Source of the DNA: Candidatus Binatia bacterium
GTDB taxonomy: Bacteria > Desulfobacterota > Binatia > HRBIN30
Length of the DNA: 64,000 bases
Assembly (NCBI GenBank): GCA_026004215.1
Contig: BPIR01000002.1
Location: 113,844-177,843, forward strand
Reading direction: 5' to 3'
Shown here piece after piece: positions 25,099-35,704 of the stretch (positions within the stretch are counted from its first letter, which is position 1; every line of letters starts with the position of its first letter). Made by a program: the position numbers and the translations under genes. The notes under the pieces were generated by a model. It did not search any database. It had not been told where the DNA came from and worked only from the letters and a program-made list of their open reading frames with translations.

Positions 25099-26594
25099 GG
25101 CGCGGGAAGCACCAGCGGTGCCAGCAACGCCACCCCGGCCACCACCGCCGCGATGCCGGCGAGATCGAGCAGCGCACCATAGCGGATCATAAAGGTGAGA
25201 GGGACTCGGCCGGAGCTGTACACGATGGCGTTCGTGGGCGTGGACACGGGCAACAAAAATCCCAGCGATGCCGCCATCGTCGCACCCAGAGCCGGCAGCG
25301 TCGGGTTCGTGCCGGCGGCCTGAGCGAATGCAATCGCTACCGGCACCACCATGTTGGCAGCGCTGGTGTTGCTCGTGGCCTCGGACAAAGCCGTAGCCGC
25401 CATCGTCGCAGTGAATAACAAACCAAGCGGCCGCTGGACGCCGAGTGCTTCCGTCAGAGCGCGGCCCGCCGCCTCTGCCAACCCAGTACGGAATGCCATT
25501 GTGCCGAGCGCCAACCCGCCCCCGTACAAAAACACGATCCACCAATCGATGCGCGCAGCTTCGCTCCACGAGAGCGTAAACTGCTGCCGCTTCCAGTCCA
25601 CGGGAAGGACAAACAGCAACCCCGCCCCGATGAGTGCGGCCACTCCTTCGGGAAGCCGCGCGACTAACCAAAGATACAAAGGATGATTCTGGCCCAGCGC
25701 CAATGCGACCACGCCTGGCGTGACCCATAAAAATGCGGTTACCGAAAACGCCACCACCGTGTTCCGTTCGCCGGCACTCCATGGCCCCAGAGCAGCCTTT
25801 CGCTTTCCCAACTCTGCCCGTAACGCCACCAAGCCAGACTCCAAACCGCGCCCCACGCGACGGAAGCGCCACACCATCCACGCCCACATGACCACCACCA
25901 CGGGAAGCGCCACCACCACCCAACTGAAAAAAGGCACTTCCGCGACTCCCGTGCGTCTCAGAAACCCTAGCCCAATTAAGTTCGGCGGTGTGCCCACTGG
26001 CGTGGCCAGCCCGCCGATGGAGGCACCGAAGGCGCACGAAAGCAACAAGCCCGCCCCAAAACGACGCACAGCCCTGCGCTCCTCAGGTGCACTTTGTTCC
26101 AAGATCGCGAGAATCGACAACCCAATGGGGTACATCATGGCAACTGTGGCCGTGTTGCTCAGCCACATGGACAACATGGTCGCCGTTCCGGAGTAGGCCA
26201 TGAGCAGCGACCACGGACTGCGGCTCGCCACCGGCCACGACAAAATGGCCAGAGCAATACGACGGTCGAGCCCGTGCACGAAAATGCTCCGCGCCAGAAT
26301 GAAGGAACCAATGAACAGAAAGATCAACGGATCAGCGAACGGAGCAAACGCCTCGGACGCCGGAGCCACACCCAAAAGGACGGCGATGGCCACACCTAAA
26401 AAGGCTGTCATCGCCATGGGAATGGCCTCGCTGACCCACAAGATACCCACGGCGATCAAAACGGCCGCTAGGCGATGTGCAGGCGCAGGAAGATCGAAAG
26501 GCAGCATCCACACGACCGCAAACAACAGCGGAGCCAGCACGAAACCCAAACGCGCCCGCCACAAGTCGGCACGCCATCGTTGCCCTGGGTGCAC
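25095..26594 (-). CDS. DASS/SLC13 family anion:Na+ symporter
   Basis: 499 residues from the GTG at 26594, which follows a GGAAGGG-like ribosome site; TTG 26609 is another candidate. Multi-spanning inner-membrane carrier for dicarboxylates, sulfate or phosphate with Na+. Two DASS signature loops are visible: LSNTATVAMMYPIG and the matching TSNTSAANMVVPVAIAFA, each Ser-Asn-Thr, plus GTPPNLIG and LLPVSTPTNAIVYSSG. Eleven or so hydrophobic segments span the protein. Substrate is not predictable. It shares its stop region with the M15-like gene and is divergent from mrp. Confidence 0.87.
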   Translation of the reverse strand: MHPGQRWRADLWRARLGFVLAPLLFAVVWMLPFDLPAPAHRLAAVLIAVGILWVSEAIPMAMTAFLGVAIAVLLGVAPASEAFAPFADPLIFLFIGSFILARSIFVHGLDRRIALAILSWPVASRSPWSLLMAYSGTATMLSMWLSNTATVAMMYPIGLSILAILEQSAPEERRAVRRFGAGLLLSCAFGASIGGLATPVGTPPNLIGLGFLRRTGVAEVPFFSWVVVALPVVVVMWAWMVWRFRRVGRGLESGLVALRAELGKRKAALGPWSAGERNTVVAFSVTAFLWVTPGVVALALGQNHPLYLWLVARLPEGVAALIGAGLLFVLPVDWKRQQFTLSWSEAARIDWWIVFLYGGGLALGTMAFRTGLAEAAGRALTEALGVQRPLGLLFTATMAATALSEATSNTSAANMVVPVAIAFAQAAGTNPTLPALGATMAASLGFLLPVSTPTNAIVYSSGRVPLTFMIRYGALLDLAGIAAVVAGVALLAPLVLPAP

Positions 26595-26856
26595 TCGAGA
26601 CCCTTCCAAGCTCAGCCTCCGCTCGGGTAGCAAGGACCAAATTGAATGTCCCCGCGCAAGACTTCTCCTCCAGCTTGGCCGCAGAAGAGCCGAGCACACC
26701 GCCCGCTTTGCCCGGTTCCGGCGGCGCGTGTCGGGTCGGACCAACCGAACGCGACGCTTGGATTATGAAAACGAGCCCTCGCCGTCACGCTGCCGCCAGC
26801 CACGCGTGCCAGCGGACGATCCTCTGCCGACCTCGCCGGGCCAACCCGAGCCCGCT

Positions 26857-27939
26857 ATGGTCGCACCGGACATGGTAACGCCACAGCAAGTACTCGAAGA
26901 ACTCAAACGCGTGAAATACCCCGGACTCGGTCGCGACGTCGTCAGCTTCGGGTTCGTCCGCGACATCGAGGTGAGTTCGTTCGGGGTCAAAGTCGTTCTC
27001 GCACCGACCACGCGTGACGCGGCCATCGTTGCACAACTCAAAGAGGCCGTAAGCCAAATCGTGTCGGCTTTACCCGGAGTGCGGGAGGTGGAAGTTGCCA
27101 TCACACAGCCAGCTCCCCCGCCCCAGCGAAGGACGATGCAGACCACACCACTTCCGGGCGTGGAGCACGTGGTAGCGGTTGCCAGCGGAAAAGGGGGGGT
27201 GGGGAAGTCCACCGTGGCGGTCCATCTCGCTTTCGCACTCTCTGCCTTGGGACGCAGTGTGGGCTTGCTCGACGCCGACATTTACGGGCCGAGCATCCCT
27301 CAGATGGTCGGGACCTTTGGTTCGCCCGGAGTGACCACCAGCGGTCGCATCCTGCCGCTGGAGGCGCACGGAGTCAAAACCATCTCGCTCGGGCATCTCA
27401 TCGATCCCGGCACGCCCGTGATTTGGCGCGGGCCGATGATTACCAAGGTTCTCACACAGTTCTTCCGCGACGTGGAGTGGGGCCGGCTGGACATCTTGGT
27501 TTTGGACCTTCCTCCGGGCACGGGAGATGCGCAGCTCACGATCGCCCAACAGATTGCCGTCAGTGGTGGGTTGATTGTCACCACACCGCAAGAGATGGCG
27601 CTGGAAGATGTCCGCCGGGGCGTAGCCATGTTCCGCGAACTCCGCGCACCAGTTCTGGGAGTGATCGAGAACATGAGCTTTCACTTGTGCCGGCACTGCG
27701 GAGGCCGCAGTGAGCCGTTTGGATACGGCGGCGGAGAACGTATGGCCGAGGAACTCGGCGTTCCATTCCTAGGCCGCCTGCCGCTCGATGCCGAACTCAT
27801 GGAAGCTTGCGAGGTCGGCGCCCCGCTCGTGCTCTCCAACCCGGAGCATGCGGTAAGCCGCGCCTTTCAGGAGCTCGCGGAGAGGGTATGGAGTGCGCTG
27901 GCAGCGCGTGGGCGAGTTGCGCTTCCGCAAATTTCATGA
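26857..27939 (+). CDS. mrp: Mrp/NBP35-type iron-sulfur carrier ATPase
   Basis: 360 residues from ATG 26857 (26872 also possible). An N-terminal FeS_assembly (MIP18-like) domain (about 8-85) leads to the ATPase with deviant Walker A GKGGVGKS (111-118), DADIYGPSIPQM, LDLPPGTGDAQLT, and ENMSFHLCRHCGG with the C-x2-C that binds a bridging cluster between two subunits. It is thought to hold and transfer [4Fe-4S] clusters to target enzymes. Its stop overlaps the next gene's start (ATGA). Divergent from the transporter gene. Upstream codons are open but not conserved. Confidence 0.93.
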   Translation: MVAPDMVTPQQVLEELKRVKYPGLGRDVVSFGFVRDIEVSSFGVKVVLAPTTRDAAIVAQLKEAVSQIVSALPGVREVEVAITQPAPPPQRRTMQTTPLPGVEHVVAVASGKGGVGKSTVAVHLAFALSALGRSVGLLDADIYGPSIPQMVGTFGSPGVTTSGRILPLEAHGVKTISLGHLIDPGTPVIWRGPMITKVLTQFFRDVEWGRLDILVLDLPPGTGDAQLTIAQQIAVSGGLIVTTPQEMALEDVRRGVAMFRELRAPVLGVIENMSFHLCRHCGGRSEPFGYGGGERMAEELGVPFLGRLPLDAELMEACEVGAPLVLSNPEHAVSRAFQELAERVWSALAARGRVALPQIS

Positions 27940-29180
27940 CCGTTGCTTCGCGGGCTCGGCGCGCTTGGCTCGCCTTCGAGGGATGGCGCGCGCCTTCAGT
28001 CCGGCGCTTCGTAGGAAGCGTGAGTGTCTTTGCCTGTTTGCTGGTGGCACCCAGGGTGCAGGCGCTCGAACTCAGTGGTGTGTTGCTGTACAGTGCCGGA
28101 CCCTCAGGGGAGCTCGCCGGACCCGTGTGGCACACCGCCAGCGGCTATGGCGGCCGCCCGCTCGGATTCACTCGCTGGCCCCCACCTGCGACGCGGGGCA
28201 TGCCTTTTCCGCAAGCGTCCGACGCCAGCTTGCGCGACAAAAACGGCCAGCCTGGCTTACCTTTGTGGGCCGGCGCGCATGTAACCCACCTCTTCTGGCA
28301 GTTTCTGCCCGGCGAGTTTCCGTCGGCGCTGGTGCTGAATTTGTATTTCAACCGCCAGGTTCTAAACCCAGGAATCAGCGTTCTCGTTCTCGATCGCTAC
28401 GGGCTCACCCACTTCGTCCCCAACCCTTCCCCGTACACCCTCGCAATGGACCTCAGTGTCGCCACCAATCCGGCTACCGCGGAATTTCGCGATGGCAGTG
28501 CGGTAGCCCGCATCACCGCCGCATTTTTCTTTTCGAGCTCGCCGTCGCTGCCGGAACTCAAACAATGGCGACCAGCGGATTTTGTCAATGTAGACCGGGT
28601 CGGAACCGAGCGACTAGAGGCCGACGGCCTGCCAGATGGCGTTCTCATTTTTCAACTCGACGTTTCACCTTTGCCCTCGGGAGGACAAGGGGCGAACCGC
28701 CCGGAGCCGGGGGCACTGCGGCCGCTAGCCGGCATAGCTCCGAGACCTCTGCAAGTGCTGGAATCACCAGCGAGCGGGACCGAGCCGGCAATGACAACCG
28801 GAGTCGCGGCGCAAATAAGTCCATTGGCGCACTCCATCCAGCTCGGCTCTACCTCACTCCCAGAACCGAGCCGGCCCACTACGCCGACAGGTGAACCAAC
28901 GGCGCAAGAAACATTTTCGCCGCAGCAAAGCCCCACAGCACGTGCCACGGCAAGCCCGCAGTTCGGAACAGGCGGGAGCACCATGTCGGTTCCAGCGACG
29001 GGCACACCACCGGTGCCGCCCACTCCGCCGCGATCGGGTACTCCGGTCGCCGAGCCCGCGGCGGCCACACCCCGTACTCCAGATTCTGGCGCCCCGCATT
29101 CGCGGACAAAAGATTTGCGCTCTCCGGGCGCACAAGCGCGGTTTGGCTGGAAGGAGCGGAAGCAATCGCGTAAGGAATGA
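27936..29180 (+). CDS. Unknown exported protein with Pro/Thr-rich tail
   Basis: 414 residues from ATG 27936, which overlaps the mrp stop by 4 bp. An N-terminal Arg-rich stretch and hydrophobic core (FVGSVSVFACLLVAPRVQA) form a signal peptide. A globular part (about 45-265) follows, rich in aromatic residues with no family I recognise; strands such as LVLNLYFNRQVLNPGISVLVLD and the FFFSSSPSLPELKQWRP stretch are notable. From about 265 to 395 it is Pro/Thr/Ser/Gly-rich (TPPVPPTPPRSGTP type), then a basic end. The tail resembles the linkers of the secreted proteins elsewhere in the window. Confidence 0.7.
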   Translation: MTVASRARRAWLAFEGWRAPSVRRFVGSVSVFACLLVAPRVQALELSGVLLYSAGPSGELAGPVWHTASGYGGRPLGFTRWPPPATRGMPFPQASDASLRDKNGQPGLPLWAGAHVTHLFWQFLPGEFPSALVLNLYFNRQVLNPGISVLVLDRYGLTHFVPNPSPYTLAMDLSVATNPATAEFRDGSAVARITAAFFFSSSPSLPELKQWRPADFVNVDRVGTERLEADGLPDGVLIFQLDVSPLPSGGQGANRPEPGALRPLAGIAPRPLQVLESPASGTEPAMTTGVAAQISPLAHSIQLGSTSLPEPSRPTTPTGEPTAQETFSPQQSPTARATASPQFGTGGSTMSVPATGTPPVPPTPPRSGTPVAEPAAATPRTPDSGAPHSRTKDLRSPGAQARFGWKERKQSRKE

Positions 29181-29186
29181 AGGACG

Positions 29187-30626
29187 ATGCTGCACAATCA
29201 GCCTGAGGATCGGCTGCCCGACGTCTTGGCAGAACGCTACGCCAGTCCAGAAATGGCAGCCATTTGGTCCGCCCGCGGCAAGGTGGTTCTGGAACGCGAG
29301 CTGTGGATCGCCGTGCTCAAGGCGCAAAAGGAACTTGGTCTCGAGGTACCCGACGACGCGATTGCTGCGTACGAACGGGTCAAAGATCAGGTGGATCTCG
29401 CCAGCATCCGTGCCCGCGAGCGCCGGACCAAACACGACGTGAAAGCTCGCATCGAGGAGTTTTGCGCGCTGGCCGGCCACGAGCACATCCACAAGGGCAT
29501 GACCAGTCGCGACCTCACCGAGAACGTCGAGCAGCTCCAAATCCTGCGTGCCGGAACGCTACTGTTCGAGAAGGGGCTGGCCGCCGCAGCATGGTTCGCA
29601 CAACGAGCTCAGGAGTACCGCGACGTCGTTCTGCCCGCCCGCACGCACAATGTGCCTGCGCAACCTACGACTTTCGGCCGCCGCCTCGCCATGTATGGCG
29701 AGGAACTCTTGCTCGCTCTCGATCACTTGAAGTGGTGGCTCGAGAGTTACCCTCTGCGCGGACTCAAAGGCCCGATCGGCACGCAACTCGACTTGCTGAC
29801 GCTGCTCGGCGGGGACGCAACCAAGGTAGAGCGCTTGGAGAATGCGGTGCTCGAATTTCTCGGCTTTCGCCGCACGCTGCGAGCGGTGGGGCAAGTCTAT
29901 CCGCGCAGTCTGGATGCAGCCATGGCCGGCATCCTGGTGCAACTCGGTGCCGCTCCGAGTAGCTTCGCCAAAACGCTGCGGCTCATGGCGGGCCACGAAC
30001 TTGCCACCGAAGGATTTGCCGAAGGCCAAGTAGGCTCGTCCGCAATGCCTCACAAAATGAACCCGCGAAGTTGCGAGCGCTTGAACGGTTTGCACTTGGT
30101 CGTTCGCGGTTTTGCCAACATGCTCGAAGGGCTCGCGGGCGACCAGTGGAACGAGGGCGACGTGTCGTGTTCCGTGGTGCGGCGCGTGGCCTTACCCGGG
30201 ATCTTTCTGGCGAGCGACGGCTTGCTGGAAACCTGCCTCGCGATTGTCAAAAACTTCCGCTTGTTTCCCGCTGTGGTTGCCGGGGAATGGCGCCGCCATG
30301 CACCGTTTCTGGCGAGCACCACGCTCCTCATGGAGGCAGTGCGGCGGGGGGTAGGCCGGGAGCAAGCGCACGCCATCATTCAAGAAGAAACCCAAGCCGC
30401 GGTGAATGCCTTGCGAACCGGTCAAGGCGTTTCCGACCTCGTCGCTCGTCTCGCTGCGCGCCCGGAACTCAAGCTCGACCAGAAAACCATCGAAAGCATC
30501 CTCGACCAGACGGACCGGCTCGTCGGAGCGGCGCAAAGACAGACGGACGAATTCGTGCGCGCTGTCGGGGAGCTCCTGGCGCGCCATCCCGAAGCGCAAC
30601 GCCATCAGCCCCGCGACATCCTGTAA
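29187..30626 (+). CDS. purB: Adenylosuccinate lyase
   Basis: 479 residues. Cleaves SAICAR and adenylosuccinate to fumarate plus AICAR or AMP in purine synthesis; homotetramer of the fumarase/aspartase superfamily. Conserved blocks: GHEHIHKGMTSRDLTENV, RTHNVPAQPTTFGRR, GPIGTQLDL and the signature GSSAMPHKMNPRSCERL. Its start follows AAGGACG 6 bp after the previous stop, so the run mrp, unknown protein, purB is likely one transcript. About 200 bp to the next gene, which is convergent. Confidence 0.96.
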   Translation: MLHNQPEDRLPDVLAERYASPEMAAIWSARGKVVLERELWIAVLKAQKELGLEVPDDAIAAYERVKDQVDLASIRARERRTKHDVKARIEEFCALAGHEHIHKGMTSRDLTENVEQLQILRAGTLLFEKGLAAAAWFAQRAQEYRDVVLPARTHNVPAQPTTFGRRLAMYGEELLLALDHLKWWLESYPLRGLKGPIGTQLDLLTLLGGDATKVERLENAVLEFLGFRRTLRAVGQVYPRSLDAAMAGILVQLGAAPSSFAKTLRLMAGHELATEGFAEGQVGSSAMPHKMNPRSCERLNGLHLVVRGFANMLEGLAGDQWNEGDVSCSVVRRVALPGIFLASDGLLETCLAIVKNFRLFPAVVAGEWRRHAPFLASTTLLMEAVRRGVGREQAHAIIQEETQAAVNALRTGQGVSDLVARLAARPELKLDQKTIESILDQTDRLVGAAQRQTDEFVRAVGELLARHPEAQRHQPRDIL

Positions 30627-30827
30627 GGCTCGAGACGTTTGCCCGCGGCGTATGCAGTGGGCGTCACAGCAAGAGCCAGGCACGGTGATCGACTTTCGCC
30701 CGTACGAACCGGCCACAATTGCATCACGCCGGTTCCGGCTGACTCTGCTCGCCAGAGTCGGCCGGAGGCGTCGGGAGGGGTAGACGCCCGCCTTGTGCCT
30801 CGGCCTCAGTCCACCCGGTCTCGCACC

Positions 30828-32104
30828 TCACGGCTGTAGCGAAACCATCGCGGGGCGCATGGTACTCGGAAGCTGAGCCACAACAGTGAGTGGGGCAAGT
30901 GGCGGTGCCGGCCGCACAAGCACGGAGATTTGGCGCAACAAAGTTTGCTTGGCTTCCGCAAACCGCTGCGGGTCTTTGACTTCTCGGCGCAGCTCCACTT
31001 TGGCGGTCAATGGGTTTTGGTACTGGCCATTGTGAAATAAACCGAAGTGCAAATGGGGTCCGGTGGCCAAACCGGTTTGGCCGACCCAGCCAATGATCTC
31101 CCCCTGTCGCACGGCTCGTCCGGCCTTGATTCCCGGGGCAATTCCCTTGAGGTGAGCGTACTGCGTGGTCCATCCATTTTCGTGTCGGATGACCACCTGA
31201 TTTCCGTAGTCTCCCTCCCATCCTGCGCTGCTTACCACCCCGTCTCCGGCAGCCCTGACGGGGGTGCCGGCCGGGGCCGAGAAATCCACGCCATAGTGCG
31301 GCCGTTCGACTTGCAGCACCGGATGGAAGCGCTGGCGAGAAAAGTGCGAAGAGATACGGGTGAACTCCACGGGGTAGCGAAGAAAGCCGTTCGCCACGGT
31401 GCGCCCTTTTCCGTCCACGTACACCCCTTCACCGCCATCGTTGTAGAAAAACGCCTGCGCCACTCGCTTGCCGCTACGAATCTCTGCGGCAAGTAACTTA
31501 CCCGGTGCCAGCGTTCGGCCATCCACACTCGTTCGTTCTTCGAACAGCACCCGAAAACGGTCGCCCGGGCGAACGCGGCGGAAGTCGAATTCCCAGCCGA
31601 GAACGTCAGCCATCTTGGAAACAATGGCATCGGGGATGTTGGCCTGCCGAGCTGCCGCGGCGAACGATTTGGTTACAATGCCCTCGCGTGCCACCATGCG
31701 CACGCGCGCCTGCAATGGCTCGGTCTTCCCGAGCAAGCGCTGGCCTTGCCGTTCTACGATCACTCGCACACAGTCGTCCACCTCGTAACTCAGGCGCACC
31801 AAATTGCGGCCGCGCAGCTCGAGTCGCACAACGTGCCCCGGGCTCAAAACGAACTCCCCGGCCGCCGCGTGCATGGCCTCGTCCCACCGCAAAATTTCTC
31901 CGGGTTGCAAACCCCGTTGGGCTAGGATGGCGGTGAGAGTCTCACCGGGCGCCACAACGTGGCGCTCGACTCTTCCAGGGAAGATTTCGCTGCCGCCGCC
32001 TTGGCGTTGCGCTTCGTGGCGGCCAATGCAGAGCCGCACAACAACAAGCACACCGCCGCGAGTAACGGTGCAGTAACCCATCCTCGTCGTTGTGCGTGGT
32101 CCAT
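30828..32104 (-). CDS. LysM/M23 peptidoglycan endopeptidase, frameshifted after its signal peptide
   Basis: The best start is ATG 32104, preceded by AAAGGAGAGG, and encodes a clear signal peptide (RRGWVTAPLLAAVCLLLCGSALAA). That frame ends at a stop near 31922. The mature protein is in another frame from about 31990 to 30828 with LysM-like RHVVAPGETLTAILAQRGL, a middle domain, and an M23 domain whose zinc ligands are present (HYGVDFSAPAG and GPHLHFG). The shift lies around the GCGGCGGCAGCG run near 32000. Joined, the gene would make a ~425-residue periplasmic endopeptidase; as written it lacks an export signal in frame. It could be an assembly error or a real mutation. Confidence 0.8.
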
Positions 32105-32661
32105 CCTCGTCCTCTCCTTTCCGCGACATACCTGGAGAGGCCACGTCCCACCGCACAACGGCTAGCTGCCGGCTCTGATTCGGGCTCGCGACCCGAATCA
32201 CGTGTCGGCGCCTCTCCTTGAAGGCCTACGAGGTTAGCTGCCGGGTTCGGGCTCAAAGAGTTACCCTACCCTCGTTCGAGCTTCGCACTCTCCCTCGGGA
32301 TTCACCCCAAAAAATTTGGTTCCCCCGCTCCCTGTCTCCAGGGATTCGGCCTATGTCGCGGCTGCCCGTGTACCTATCTCGATCTACGAATGCAAGCGCT
32401 CGGAGGAGAATTTTTCTCTCGCAACTGAGCCGGCAACTCGCGCTTTTTCCGCAAAAGCTCGACCCAGCAAAGCGGCAACCGGAGATTAGGTTGACGAACC
32501 CGCACCGGGTCGGCCTTCGCGCACTGGGCATTCCCGAGCGTTGGGAACTCGCAGGACGGACACGACAGGCTGTGTGCAGGTTTACTCCCCCGACTGCGTG
32601 TGCTACCCGCTGCAATCGACAACCTCGAATTCGCTCGCTGCATAGGGGAGGTTTTCTAGCC
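32105..32661. other. Intergenic region between M23 peptidase and yebC
   Basis: 557 bp separating divergent genes. The yebC frame is open through this stretch but has no conserved sequence. Promoters for both sides must be here; I see no tRNA, repeat or known riboswitch. Confidence 0.4.
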
Positions 32662-33411
32662 ATGTCCGGGCACTCCAAATGGCACTCGATTCGCCACAAG
32701 AAGGCCGCCAAAGACGCCAAGCGTGGGAAGCTGTTCACTAAACTCATCAAGGAGATCACCGTCGCTGCCCGCTTGGGCGGGGGGGACGTGTCGGCCAATC
32801 CGCGCTTGCGCACTGCCGTGCAGACGGCGCGCGAACACAGCATGCCGATGGAAAACATCGAGCGCGCCATCAAGCGCGGCACCGGCGAGATCGAGGGCGT
32901 AACGTACGAGGAGGTGCAGTACGAGGGCTACGGGCCCGGCGGGGTGGCCATTTTGGTGCAAGCCATGACCGATAACCGCAATCGCACGGTGGCCGAGATC
33001 CGCCGACTGTTCGAGAAAGCCGGCGGAAACCTAGGGGCAAGCGGCTGCGTGGCCTGGATGTTCAAGAAGCGAGGTGTGATCACTGTGCCGAAAGGCGATG
33101 TGGACGAAGAACGCCTGATGGAACTGGCCCTGGAAGCCGGGGCGGACGATGTCAGCGACACCGACGGGACGTTCGAAGTGCTGACCTCACCGGAGAATTT
33201 CGAAGCGGTCAAGGCCGCCCTGCAAAACGCACACATCCCAATTGCCAACGCCGAAGTCTCTATGGTGGCGGACAATACCGTGCGGGTCACCGGCCAAGAT
33301 GCTCTACAAGCAATGAAACTTTTGGAAGCGCTGGAGGATCACGACGACGTGCAAAGCGTGGCCTCGAACGCAGACTTCGACGAGGACGAGCTCCAACGCC
33401 TCAGCGCGTGA
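32662..33411 (+). CDS. yebC: YebC/PmpR family DNA-binding regulatory protein
   Basis: 249 residues. Begins with [22 protein letters not shown], and carries [55 protein letters not shown] and [11 protein letters not shown], all typical of the family, which regulates transcription or in some members helps ribosomes at proline stretches. ATG 32662 is set by a GGGGAGG ribosome site and the canonical N-terminus. Head of a yebC-ruvCAB-DUF2905 operon. Confidence 0.96.
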   Translation: MSGHSKWHSIRHKKAAKDAKRGKLFTKLIKEITVAARLGGGDVSANPRLRTAVQTAREHSMPMENIERAIKRGTGEIEGVTYEEVQYEGYGPGGVAILVQAMTDNRNRTVAEIRRLFEKAGGNLGASGCVAWMFKKRGVITVPKGDVDEERLMELALEAGADDVSDTDGTFEVLTSPENFEAVKAALQNAHIPIANAEVSMVADNTVRVTGQDALQAMKLLEALEDHDDVQSVASNADFDEDELQRLSA

Positions 33412-33447
33412 CCCACGGCCGCGCACCGCGGAGCTCCGTGAGACTTG

Positions 33448-33948
33448 ATGCGCGTGATCGGAGTCGACCCGAGCACCGTGGCTACCGGCTGGGGGGTGCT
33501 CGATGGCGGTGTTCCGCACCTGCGCTGGGTCGCCCACGGTGTGGTCCGCTGCCATGGGGCAGTGAGCCGCCGGCTCGCCAGGCTGCACTCCGAGATCACG
33601 CGTATCTTGATCGAACACCGCCCCGACTACTTGAGTTTGGAGCAAGGTTTTGCGAGCTCCAACATCCAAGCCGCTCTCCGCTTGGGAGAAGCACGCGGTG
33701 TGGTCCTGGCGGCCGCAGGAAGTTTGGAGATTCCGGTGGCGGAGTACGCCCCTTCCACAATCAAGCTGGCCGTGACTGGTGACGGACGCGCCACCAAAGC
33801 ACAGGTACAGCTCATGGTGCAGCGACTCCTCGCTTTGCCCGAACCTCCTGCCGAGGATGCCGCCGATGCGCTGGCCGCCGCGTTGTGTCACCTGCAAAGC
33901 TACAAGCTGGTGAGCAAACTCGGTCAGCGCACCCTCCGTCGAGGTTGA
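33448..33948 (+). CDS. ruvC: Holliday junction resolvase RuvC
   Basis: 166 residues from ATG 33448. Dimeric endonuclease that cuts four-way junctions. Acidic active-site residues fit: Asp7 in GVDPST, Glu65 in SLEQGFASSN, and Asp137/Asp140 in EDAADALA. The second motif has LEQGF instead of the common E(E/D)VF. It lies 36 bp after yebC and 40 bp before ruvA. Confidence 0.95.
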   Translation: MRVIGVDPSTVATGWGVLDGGVPHLRWVAHGVVRCHGAVSRRLARLHSEITRILIEHRPDYLSLEQGFASSNIQAALRLGEARGVVLAAAGSLEIPVAEYAPSTIKLAVTGDGRATKAQVQLMVQRLLALPEPPAEDAADALAAALCHLQSYKLVSKLGQRTLRRG

Positions 33949-33988
33949 TCTTTTACTAGCGTCCCTGCTGCGGTAAAAGGCACCCGAC

Positions 33989-34582
33989 ATGATTGCGTGG
34001 TTGGCGGGAAGGTTGGTGTCCAAGTCGCCCGCACAGTGCATCGTGGACGTGCACGGTGTCGGATACCAAGTGTTCTTGTCGCTGCCCGGCTACTGCGCCC
34101 TCCCCGAGGTGGGAGCCCCGGTGCAACTCCATATCCACACTCATGTGCGCGAAGACGCACTACACCTCTACGGATTCTTGGATGTGGAGGAACGCGATTT
34201 GTTCTTGGAACTGTTGAACGTTTCGGGTGTCGGACCGCGACTCGCCCTGACCATCCTTTCCGGATCCTCCCTGGACGAACTCCGCGAGGCCCTCGTTCGG
34301 GGAGACACAGAGCGGCTGGTGGCCATCCCCGGCGTGGGCAAAAAGACAGCCGCTCGTTTAGTGGTGGAACTCCGTGATCGCCTGGCACAGGCCGTTCACG
34401 AGGCACCAAAACCGCGGCCATCCGGGGCTTTGTCGTCCGTCGAGGAGGAAGCCGTATCTGCCCTCGTCAACTTCGGCTTTAAGCCCGCGGTAGCGCAACA
34501 GGCCGTGCGTCAAGCCCGTTCGGCCGGAAACGAAGCCCTCGAAGACCTCATCCGTGACGCTTTGCGGAGAGCTGCAGCATGA
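33989..34582 (+). CDS. ruvA: Holliday junction branch migration protein RuvA
   Basis: 197 residues. DNA-binding subunit that holds the junction for RuvB. N-terminal OB domain ([28 protein letters not shown]), two helix-hairpin-helix motifs ([35 protein letters not shown]), then a flexible linker and the C-terminal RuvB-contact domain ([22 protein letters not shown]). Stop overlaps the ruvB start (ATGA). Confidence 0.97.
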   Translation: MIAWLAGRLVSKSPAQCIVDVHGVGYQVFLSLPGYCALPEVGAPVQLHIHTHVREDALHLYGFLDVEERDLFLELLNVSGVGPRLALTILSGSSLDELREALVRGDTERLVAIPGVGKKTAARLVVELRDRLAQAVHEAPKPRPSGALSSVEEEAVSALVNFGFKPAVAQQAVRQARSAGNEALEDLIRDALRRAAA

Positions 34583-35682
34583 GTCCACTGCACGAGTCGC
34601 GCCGCCGCACCCCGCCGCCCCAGACAACCTCGGCTCCCCCGCTGCGGAGCCCCGCGGTGGCTGTGGATGCCATCGACGAGGACTTGGTCTTCGAAGCCAA
34701 CCTCCGGCCCCAGCGGCTCGACGAGTACATTGGCCAAGAGGGAATCAAAGCCAATCTCCGCGTCGCCATCGATGCTGCCAAACGACGCGGCGAAAGCTTG
34801 GAACATCTTCTCCTCTACGGCCCGCCTGGACTGGGCAAAACGTCGCTGGCGCACATCGTGGCGAGGGAAATGGGCGTCAATATTCACACGACTTCTGGGC
34901 CGGTCATCGAGCGGCCCGGAGACCTCGCCGCCATCCTCACCAATCTTCAGGCCGGAGACGTCTTGTTCATCGACGAAATCCATCGCCTGAGCCGCGTGGT
35001 GGAAGAAATTTTGTACCCCGCGATGGAAGATTACCAGATTGACGTTTTGATCGGGCAAGGACCCAGTGCACGCTCGATTCGCCTGGATTTGCAACGCTTC
35101 ACGCTGATCGGTGCAACCACGCGGGCCGGGCTTCTCACTTCGCCCCTGCGCGACCGCTTTGGGGTCAGCTTGCGACTCGACTTTTACCGTGTCGCGGAGC
35201 TTTGCGAAATCGTGCGGCGGGCGGCTCGGATTCTGGGAGTGCCCATTGACGCAGCCGGCGCCGAAGAAATTGCACGGCGCTCGCGCGGCACACCGCGTGT
35301 GGCTAACCGGCTGCTGCGGCGCGTGCGCGACTTTGCCGAAGTCCGCGCCGCCGGCCGTATCACCGCCGCAGTCGCCGACGAGGCCTTGCGCCTCTTGGGC
35401 GTGGATCAGTTCGGCTTCGATCCGATGGACCGTACGTTGTTGGCAACGATCATCGACAAGTTCGATGGCGGTCCGGTGGGGTTGAACACCCTTGCCGCCG
35501 CAATTGGCGAGGAGCGGGACACGATCGAAGACGTGTACGAGCCGTTCCTCATCCAAGAGGGGTTTCTGGCCCGAACCTCGCGCGGACGTATGGCCACTCG
35601 GCTCGCATACGAAGCGCTGGGCCGGACTCCTCCCGTACGCCCACAGCAGCCCAACTTGTTCGCGAAATGGAATGGGGAGTGA
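34579..35682 (+). CDS. ruvB: Holliday junction DNA helicase RuvB
   Basis: 367 residues. AAA+ motor that drives branch migration on RuvA-bound junctions. Walker [10 protein letters not shown] (81-89), Walker B with DEIHR near 132-136, sensor I (IGATTRAG), and the C-terminal winged-helix with RTPRGRM-like sequence ([10 protein letters not shown]). An N-terminal extension of about 35 residues, Pro/Arg-rich, precedes the usual start. Overlap with ruvA implies coupled synthesis. Confidence 0.97.
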   Translation: MSPLHESRRRTPPPQTTSAPPLRSPAVAVDAIDEDLVFEANLRPQRLDEYIGQEGIKANLRVAIDAAKRRGESLEHLLLYGPPGLGKTSLAHIVAREMGVNIHTTSGPVIERPGDLAAILTNLQAGDVLFIDEIHRLSRVVEEILYPAMEDYQIDVLIGQGPSARSIRLDLQRFTLIGATTRAGLLTSPLRDRFGVSLRLDFYRVAELCEIVRRAARILGVPIDAAGAEEIARRSRGTPRVANRLLRRVRDFAEVRAAGRITAAVADEALRLLGVDQFGFDPMDRTLLATIIDKFDGGPVGLNTLAAAIGEERDTIEDVYEPFLIQEGFLARTSRGRMATRLAYEALGRTPPVRPQQPNLFAKWNGE

Positions 35683-35704
35683 GCCTCTCTCGATGGAGGG
35701 TACC

